In this document: in pieces, positions 54,643-59,500 of the stretch
How the letters are laid out: each line of letters opens with the position of its first letter
Position numbering within the stretch: position 1 is the stretch's first letter
NCBI GenBank assembly: GCA_040220455.1
Contig: JAVJUS010000065.1
Location: forward strand, 1-59,500
Direction of reading: 5' to 3'
Source of the DNA: JAVJUS01 sp040220455
GTDB taxonomy: Bacteria; Pseudomonadota; Alphaproteobacteria; DSM-16000; Inquilinaceae
Length of the DNA: 59,500 bases
Made by a program: the position numbers and the translations under genes
The notes under the pieces: generated by a model
The model's input: the letters and a program-made list of their open reading frames with translations, nothing else
The model's database searches: none
Told to the model about the DNA's origin: nothing

Positions 54643-56319
54643 ATGATCCGATCGGCCGAGCCGGCGGCGACGGGCCGGACGCGCCTTCCCGTCCTGCCTG
54701 ACGCCCTGTTCATCGTCCTTGTCGCGGGACTGCCGGCGCTCGCCTACCTGGACGGGCTCGGCTTCTATTCGGACGACCTTGCCTTCCGCGCCAGCATGAT
54801 CCTGGCCGACGAGCCGGGCTTCGCCTGCGCCTATCGCGCGCTCGTCGCCGAACACGGCATGGCGAGCCGGCCGCTCCAGGCGGCCTGGCTGGCGGGGCTC
54901 CATGTCCTGTTCGGGGACGCGGCGCTGCCAACGCATTCAGCCAACCTCGCCGTGTTCCTGGCGGGCCTCGCGATCCTCCATGCGGCGCTGCGGCGCGCGG
55001 GCGCGGACCGGCCGACGGCGCTGGCCGTGCCGCTGGTCTTCGCGAGCCTGCCGCACGACGCGACCGTCCGCTTCTGGTACGCCAGCTTCCAGATCCCGCT
55101 GTCGGCGACCCTGTTCTTCGCCTTCCTCTACGCCATCGCCCGGTTCCTCGACCGGCCGCGGGGCGCGGCCAACGGCTGGCTCGCCGCCGCCCTGGGGGCG
55201 ATGACGGCGAGCGCCCTCGCCTACGAAGTCTTCCTGCCCCTGTTCGCCCCGGCAGCCCTGGCCCTCGGTCTCGTTCGGCGCAGCGGCGCAGGCCGCCGCC
55301 CGGCCTGGATCGCCGCCGGCGTCGCCGCGGCGGGCACTCTGGCCCTGCTCGCCGTCAAGCTGGCCATCCGGGACGACCGAAGGGTCTGGTCCGGCGACGC
55401 CACGGAATGGGCCGATGCGGTCGCCTGGCTGGCCGAGGGTGTCGTGCGATCGACGCTGATCGACAACGGCCTCGCCCTGCCGGCCAACGTCGCCCGGCTC
55501 GTGGCGACTCATCCCGACCCGGCGGCGATCGCCGCGGCGGCCTTGTGCGGACTCGCGATCGCCATGCGGCTCCACGTGGTCGCCCGGCGGGATCCGGCCC
55601 CGCTGCCGCTCGGCCGGGCCGCGGGCGCGGTCGGCCTCGGCGCCGTCCTGTGGGCCGGCAGCTATGGAGTGTTTCTCGACAACTTCCAGATCGGCTTCTC
55701 GCCGACCGGCATCGCCAACCGCGTCCATGTCGCCGGCGCGGTCGGCCTGGCCGTCGCGGTGGTCGGCGGCGTGGCGGCGATCGGCGGCGTGCTGCCGCGC
55801 GCGGCGGCCCGGATCGCGGTGCCCGGCCTGCTGGCGGCCGGCTGCGCGCTCGGCATCCTGGTCACGGCGACGCTCGGCGGGTTCTGGGCCGACGCGGCGA
55901 AGGCGCAGGGCCGGGTCCTCGCCAGGATCGAAGCCGCGATCCCGGACCCGCCACCCGGCACGGCGATCCTCGTGGACGGGATCTGCCCCTATATCGGGCC
56001 GGCGCCGGTGTTCGAGTCGTCCTGGGATTTGGCCGGGGCGCTGCAGATCCGCCACGGCGACCCGAGCTTGCGGGCCGACGTGATCAAGCCGTCGACCCGG
56101 ATCGGGCCGGGGGGGCTCACGACTACGCAATATGGCGGCTTCTTCGAGCGCTACCCCTACGGCCCGCTGATCGTCGTGGACGGCGCGACCGGCGCGGCCG
56201 CATGGCTCGAGGACGCGGCGGCGGCCCGGGCGTGGTTCGAGCGAGCCGGGCGCGATCCCGCCAGTTGCGTCTTCACCGACGGCGGCGGCGTGCCCGTCTA
56301 TCGATCACCGAGCGGGTAA
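54643..56319 (+). CDS. Polytopic membrane protein, GT-C glycosyltransferase-like
   Basis: A 558-residue protein with about ten hydrophobic segments in the first 430 residues and a soluble C-terminal part (about 440-558). After the first helix comes GLGFYSDDLAFR, an acidic DD loop typical of GT-C glycosyltransferases that use lipid-linked sugars, and the helical pattern fits the dolichyl-phosphate-mannose transferase-like superfamily. Whether it is active is unknown. ATG 54643 is preferred over an Arg-rich extension from ATG 54577. It is alone between the ComM gene and the cold-shock gene, convergent with the latter. Confidence 0.7.
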   Translation: MIRSAEPAATGRTRLPVLPDALFIVLVAGLPALAYLDGLGFYSDDLAFRASMILADEPGFACAYRALVAEHGMASRPLQAAWLAGLHVLFGDAALPTHSANLAVFLAGLAILHAALRRAGADRPTALAVPLVFASLPHDATVRFWYASFQIPLSATLFFAFLYAIARFLDRPRGAANGWLAAALGAMTASALAYEVFLPLFAPAALALGLVRRSGAGRRPAWIAAGVAAAGTLALLAVKLAIRDDRRVWSGDATEWADAVAWLAEGVVRSTLIDNGLALPANVARLVATHPDPAAIAAAALCGLAIAMRLHVVARRDPAPLPLGRAAGAVGLGAVLWAGSYGVFLDNFQIGFSPTGIANRVHVAGAVGLAVAVVGGVAAIGGVLPRAAARIAVPGLLAAGCALGILVTATLGGFWADAAKAQGRVLARIEAAIPDPPPGTAILVDGICPYIGPAPVFESSWDLAGALQIRHGDPSLRADVIKPSTRIGPGGLTTTQYGGFFERYPYGPLIVVDGATGAAAWLEDAAAARAWFERAGRDPASCVFTDGGGVPVYRSPSG

Positions 56320-56351
56320 CGCAAGCGCTCCGCACGGACCCGGAGACGGAA

Positions 56352-56384
56352 ACGGCCGGCGCGGGGGGCTCCCGCGCCGGCCGT
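56352..56384. terminator. Strong hairpin between the GT-like gene and cspA
   Basis: A perfect 14-bp stem (ACGGCCGGCGCGGG / CCCGCGCCGGCCGT) with a 5-base loop, in the gap between two convergent genes. On the reverse strand it is followed by TTTCC, a weak U-tract, so it may end cspA transcription; it may also stop readthrough from the plus strand. Confidence 0.7.
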
Positions 56385-56411
56385 CATCCCTCGCGAAGAG
56401 GGCCGAAACGC

Positions 56412-56621
56412 TCAGACCTCGCGGAGATTCTCCGCCGAGGACTTGCCGCGCTTGGGGTCGACCTGCTCCTCGAACTCGATCTTCTGGCCCTCGGCCAGGC
56501 CGCGCAGGCCCGCCCGCTCGACCGCCGAGATGTGCACGAAGACATCCTTGCCGCCGCCCTCGGGCTCGATGAAGCCGTAGCCCTTGGTGGCGTTGAACCA
56601 TTTCACGGTGCCGATCGGCAT
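56412..56621 (-). CDS. Cold-shock protein, CspA family
   Basis: A 69-residue single cold-shock domain. RNP1 (KGYGFIEPE) and RNP2 (DVFVHISAV) are both present, with TVKWFNATKG at the start, so it binds single-stranded nucleic acid and acts as an RNA chaperone. Strong ribosome-binding site GGAGGGAA. A TATACG box on the reverse strand at 56749-56754 would give a leader of about 120 bases, similar to cold-regulated csp genes; this is only a suggestion. Confidence 0.96.
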   Translation of the reverse strand: MPIGTVKWFNATKGYGFIEPEGGGKDVFVHISAVERAGLRGLAEGQKIEFEEQVDPKRGKSSAENLREV

Positions 56622-57013
56622 CGCTTCCCTCCATCCATCATGATCGCGCCACGACCCTTTCGCGGCCCGAGCGTCGGACTGTCGTTTTCCGGAAGCAGCG
56701 ATCGACGGCCCGTAAGAGTCGTGCATCGGCCGTCCGCAACAGCGCGCGCGTATAGCATGATGCTTCACACCTCGGAGCGCAAGGGGCATGCGGGCATGCG
56801 CATCCGCCCGGTCCGGCGCGGGAGCCGAAAAAAGGGCGCCGCGGCCCGGGTCGGCCGCGGCGCATGCAGGGTCGGCGGAGACCGAAGGCGCGCCGCACGG
56901 GTCGCCGGCGCGGGAGCGGGTCCCGGAGCCGGACGGCACGCCGCACTTGGGCCGTACAGCGGGTCGGGTCCCCCGCCAGGCCCCGCCCCCGAGGCCCTTC
57001 ATCGAGGGGTCGG
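56622..57013. other. 392-base gene-free region: csp leader and a terminator
   Basis: The part next to the csp gene (56622 to about 56745) is probably its 5' untranslated leader. Further on lies the intrinsic terminator at 56828-56863 for the genes from 57014 upward. The rest (56864-57013) is GC-rich with no conserved reading frame or RNA that I can identify. Confidence 0.6.
56828..56863 (-). terminator. Intrinsic terminator for the 57014-59500 operon
   Basis: On the reverse strand a perfect 11-bp stem (GCGCCGCGGCC / GGCCGCGGCGC) with a 6-base loop is followed, after CC, by six T residues. This is a textbook Rho-independent terminator 150 bases after the last gene of the operon. Confidence 0.88.
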
Positions 57014-57376
57014 TCAGGCCACCTCGACGAAATCGGGCAGGGCGTCCTCCCGGGCGTCGATCGCCAGGCTGAGGACCACGTTGTCGCCCATCGAGAGCAG
57101 CGACTTGCGCGCTCCCTTGGGCACCGGGATCCCGGTATCGCGACACCACGCGACCAGCGCGCCGGCGAGCCGGTCGGAGGGCACGCGCACGGTCTGCGCC
57201 TCGCCGCCGTCGGGCGGGACGATCTTGACCGCGACGGGGCCGTCGGCCGAGCCGTCGATGCGCACCATGGCGATGTCGCCCGTCGGCAGGGCCAGCGCCT
57301 TGGCGGCGGCGCCGGCGCTCAGCGCGGCGGAGACCTCGTCGCGGCGGAAGATGATCTGCCTCAGTTCGGCGGGCAT
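57014..57376 (-). CDS. Unknown small protein, last gene of the PAS operon
   Basis: A 120-residue soluble protein with no named motif that I recognise. The N-terminal half reads PAELRQIIFRRDEVSAALSAG and continues as a beta-rich region (DIAMVRIDGS, VAVKIVPPDGG); the C-terminal half is helical with KGARKSLLSMGDNVVLSLAI. ATG 57376 has CGGAG eight bases upstream; a GTG at 57385 would add three residues. It follows the PAS-like gene by 25 bases, so it is likely co-transcribed. It ends in an acidic DFVEVA tail. Confidence 0.75.
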   Translation of the reverse strand: MPAELRQIIFRRDEVSAALSAGAAAKALALPTGDIAMVRIDGSADGPVAVKIVPPDGGEAQTVRVPSDRLAGALVAWCRDTGIPVPKGARKSLLSMGDNVVLSLAIDAREDALPDFVEVA

Positions 57377-57401
57377 GGCGGACACTCCGGATGGCGCGGG
57401 C

Positions 57402-59036
57402 TCAGGCCGCGGCGAGATGGCAGAGAACCTGGGTCACCCGGCCGTCCGGCCGGCCCAGCGGCAGGGCGATGGCCGACAGCGACAGCCGGCCGCCGGGGGT
57501 GACGAATTCGTCGGCGTCGCGGGCGAGCCGGCCACCGCGCGCCGCCTCCCGCGCCAGGCCCAGGATCCAGTCGGTCAGGCTGGGCGTATAGACGATGGTC
57601 GGCACGCCCGCCGGCTGGGGCCGGTCCGCCCGGTCGAGCCGGACGATCCCGGCGAAGGCCGACGCCGCGTCGCCGTTCGCCGGCGCGTCGGGATCGAGCG
57701 TCAGCAGCAGCGTGTTGGGCCACTGGGCGGTGATCTCGCGCGGGTCGAAGGCCTCCCAGGCCGGCAGCGGGTCGCGGCCGCGCCGCTCCACCCAATGCCG
57801 GATCAGCGCTTCCGGCGGCCGGGCGACCAGATTGGCCCGCTTCGCCACCGTCGCCGCCGCGGCCCGCTGGGGCGCGCTGACGGCCCGGCGGGCGGGCGAG
57901 GGCTTGCGCGCGAAGCCGTCGCCGGCCCCCGCGCTTCCCGCCTCGCGCCCGCCATGGCCGTCGGAGCGCCGGGCGGCGGCGACCGCCGCCTCGATGCGCG
58001 CGCGCAGCCCGGCGACGGGATTTCCCGCCGGCCGGTCCGGCTCGGCTACCGGCTCCGGCTCGGGTTCGGGCTCCGGGCTTGGCTCAGGGTCCGCCGGATC
58101 CTCGGCCTCGGTGTCGAGCAGCAGCGGCGCTTCGGTCCCATCGACGTCGGCCCGGTCGGCGTCGGCCCGGTCGACGTCGCTCCCGTCCCCGCACTCGTCG
58201 CCACCCGGGTCCTCGAAGGCGACGGCAGGGCCGCCGTAGCCGGGCTCGGGCACCGTCTCCTCGAAGCCCGCCTCCTCGAAGCCCGTCTCCTCGCAGGCCG
58301 CATCCCCGGACGTCGCATCCCCGGACGTCGCGTCGTCGGCGGGCGGGGCCTGCGGGCCCTCCCAGGCGGCGATCAGCGCGTCGAAAGCGGCGTAGGCGGC
58401 GTGGGCATCCTCCTCCGCGCCGCCGTCGGAGCCGTCTTCCTCGGGCGCCGCGTCCGCGGCGCCGAATTCCGGGCCGGACCAGCCGAGCGGGGCCGGCGGT
58501 GCCGGCGCATAGGCGGCAAAGGGCAGGTTCCGGCTCTCCGCCGGCGCATCGGGATCCTCGTCCCGCTCGTCGTCCGGCGTCTCGGCGTCGGCGACGGGGT
58601 CGGGCACGACCGCCTCGGGCGCGATGGCGTCGGCCGCGATGTCCTCGGGCGGGGCGTCGTCGGCCGGGGCCTCCTGGAGCGACTCCTCGTCGACGGGCGG
58701 CGCGTCCACCGCATCGGGCGCCGTATCGTACCCGTCCGGCGCGTCGAACGGGGGCTCGCGCGCGGGCTCGGATCCGGGCTCCCGCTCGGCCGGCTCGAAG
58801 ACCGGGATGGCGACCGCGGGCTCCATCCCGGCCGCGACGTCGCCCGGCACGGGCATGACGCCCAGCCGGCGCAGGTCGGCCGTGATGTCACCCTTCTTGG
58901 CGGCGCGCACCCGGCTGCCCGGCGCGGCCTTGCCGATGCCGAGGCCGACCAGGCTGGCCGCGGGAGCCTTGCGGGGCGCGCGATCGCGGCTGGGCTCCGT
59001 CGGCGCGCCGGCGAGCGAGGCGGGCCGGGCGCTCAT
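57402..59036 (-). CDS. Large acidic disordered protein ending in a PAS_5-like domain
   Basis: A 544-residue protein. Residues 1-65 are basic (KAAPGSRVRAAKKGDITADLRRLG), residues about 65-345 are strongly acidic and proline-rich with short tandem repeats (for example PEPEPEPEP, ADRADVD, GDATSGDA, GFEEAGFEE), residues 345-405 are basic again, and the last 140 residues fold as a domain. That domain (LIRHWVERRGRDPLPAWEAFDPREI ... WPNTLLLTLD, shown in two pieces) resembles the PAS_5 family of alphaproteobacteria. The start overlaps the stop of the gene before it by four bases. A bipolar charge layout with a C-terminal sensor-like domain suggests a scaffold or regulator; this is speculation. Confidence 0.8.
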   Translation of the reverse strand: MSARPASLAGAPTEPSRDRAPRKAPAASLVGLGIGKAAPGSRVRAAKKGDITADLRRLGVMPVPGDVAAGMEPAVAIPVFEPAEREPGSEPAREPPFDAPDGYDTAPDAVDAPPVDEESLQEAPADDAPPEDIAADAIAPEAVVPDPVADAETPDDERDEDPDAPAESRNLPFAAYAPAPPAPLGWSGPEFGAADAAPEEDGSDGGAEEDAHAAYAAFDALIAAWEGPQAPPADDATSGDATSGDAACEETGFEEAGFEETVPEPGYGGPAVAFEDPGGDECGDGSDVDRADADRADVDGTEAPLLLDTEAEDPADPEPSPEPEPEPEPVAEPDRPAGNPVAGLRARIEAAVAAARRSDGHGGREAGSAGAGDGFARKPSPARRAVSAPQRAAAATVAKRANLVARPPEALIRHWVERRGRDPLPAWEAFDPREITAQWPNTLLLTLDPDAPANGDAASAFAGIVRLDRADRPQPAGVPTIVYTPSLTDWILGLAREAARGGRLARDADEFVTPGGRLSLSAIALPLGRPDGRVTQVLCHLAAA

Positions 59037-59500
59037 CGGTGTGCCTCCGGGCTCGACGAATCACAGCCACCCTCGGCGCATCCACCCTCGGCGCATCCGC
59101 CCTCGGCGCATCCGGCGCCGTCCTCGCGTCCGTCGGCGGCGCGGGCGAGGCAAGCGCAGTCCCGGCCCGCCCCGGCGGCGACGGCGGCGAGGAAGTCGGC
59201 GAGCGCGTCCTCCGCCAGGGCCCGGACCGGCCGCCCCAGATGGGTCGCGGCGAGCTTGAGGCGGCGATGCAGCGCGCGGTCGACGGGAACGGTCAGGCGG
59301 ACGCGGGCGGGCTTCGGCGCGGTCGGTGCCGCGTCCCCCCTCGTCGTTGGAGACGCCGTATACGGTTCGGGCCGGACAGGCTCCTCGACCGTGCCGCGGC
59401 GCAGCGGCCGGATCTCCGCGCCCGGCCCGCGGGCCTCGGCGATACCGGCGGCGACATGGGCGGCCAGCCCGCGCTCGCGCAGCAGGACGCCGGTCAGCGT
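59033..59500 (-). CDS. Ribbon-helix-helix-like protein with Cys-rich repeat tail, N-terminus beyond the window
   Basis: About 155 C-terminal residues are visible. A segment RLTVPVDRALHRRLKLAA followed by HLGRPVRALAEDALADFL looks like a ribbon-helix-helix DNA-binding domain of the ParG/CopG kind. After it comes DCACLARAADG and then three copies of GCAEG ending GGCD, a cysteine-rich tail with regular spacing that could bind metal. Upstream of the RHH-like part are a helical stretch and a Pro-rich linker. It overlaps the PAS gene by four bases (ATGA). Whether it belongs to a ParA/ParB-like or toxin-antitoxin system depends on genes outside the window. Confidence 0.72.
   Translation of the reverse strand, partial: TLTGVLLRERGLAAHVAAGIAEARGPGAEIRPLRRGTVEEPVRPEPYTASPTTRGDAAPTAPKPARVRLTVPVDRALHRRLKLAATHLGRPVRALAEDALADFLAAVAAGAGRDCACLARAADGREDGAGCAEGGCAEGGCAEGGCDSSSPEAHR
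59069..59113. repeat. Three tandem 15-bp units encoding GCAEG
   Basis: ACCCTCGGCGCATCC at 59069-59083 and 59084-59098 and GCCCTCGGCGCATCC at 59099-59113. On the coding (reverse) strand each unit gives Gly-Cys-Ala-Glu-Gly, so the repeat adds one cysteine every five residues. Copy-number change would stay in frame. Confidence 0.9.

Noticed and set aside
54937..56130. A 397-codon minus-strand frame opposite the GT-C-like gene
   Set aside because: Very R, E, D and G-rich and without motifs; the plus-strand frame has clear membrane helices.
58240..58345. CRISPR-like short repeats in the acidic PAS protein gene
   Set aside because: They are in-frame codon repeats of irregular length within a coding region with no spacers; they encode low-complexity protein.

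Overview
This is a 59.5 kb stretch of a high-GC (roughly 70% or more) genome, densely coded on both strands. The gene set points to an alphaproteobacterium, most likely Rhodospirillales-like: a 180-kDa-type NAD-glutamate dehydrogenase, hslVU divergent from a hisHAFE block, a Fur protein with an alphaproteobacterial-style HHHH stretch, a PAS_5-like protein, and a branched-chain ABC transporter operon with an embedded acyl-CoA ligase. No rRNA, tRNA or CRISPR array was seen. This taxonomic placement is inference from gene content.

Layout. 1-1640: divergent cobS (cut by the window edge) and cobT. 1770-4137: a disordered protein with a small hydrophobic core, an L,D-transpeptidase-like protein and an unknown protein. 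4371-9413: gdhB. 9436-11412: amylosucrase. 11520-13148: an anti-phage dCTP deaminase with a small divergent ORF. 13647-15581: a membrane adenylate cyclase. 15597-19356 (minus): HIT protein, hisE, hisF, hisA, a GNAT protein and hisH, with 4-base overlaps at two junctions and hisB missing. 19499-23015: a lipoprotein serine protease, then hslV-hslU.

23147-31668 (minus): a liv-type ABC transporter operon, in transcription order livG, acyl-CoA ligase, livH, livM, binding protein, livF. Two selfish-looking cassettes sit in it. A hicAB toxin-antitoxin pair lies on the opposite strand between livG and the ligase. A GxxExxY nuclease-fold gene lies between livH and livM. Each is bracketed by a short direct repeat of the gene junction it interrupts, and a two-hairpin dispersed repeat lies upstream of livF.

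31905-35657: an alpha/beta hydrolase and acnA. 35823-39606: a copper block with a CopB-type P-ATPase, a SHOCT protein, a cupredoxin and a DUF411 protein, plus a MerR/CueR-like promoter dyad at 38334. 39755-43643: fur, small membrane proteins, an EamA exporter, argG and a TM2 protein. 43917-50008: a membrane protein, a winged-helix-like small protein, a 1-Cys-type peroxiredoxin, a large PAS/GAF histidine kinase and a cytochrome c.

50108-52832: an AT-rich accessory module with a putative Fe(II)/2-oxoglutarate oxygenase translationally coupled to an EamA exporter and divergent from a GcvA-type LysR regulator. 52953-56621: a YifB/ComM ATPase, a polytopic glycosyltransferase-like membrane protein and a cold-shock protein. 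57014-59500 (minus): an operon with a cut-off ribbon-helix-helix protein carrying a Cys-rich tandem repeat tail, a long acidic disordered protein ending in a PAS_5-like domain, and a small unknown protein, closed by a strong intrinsic terminator. At least three families of dispersed intergenic palindromic repeats occur, mostly between convergent genes.
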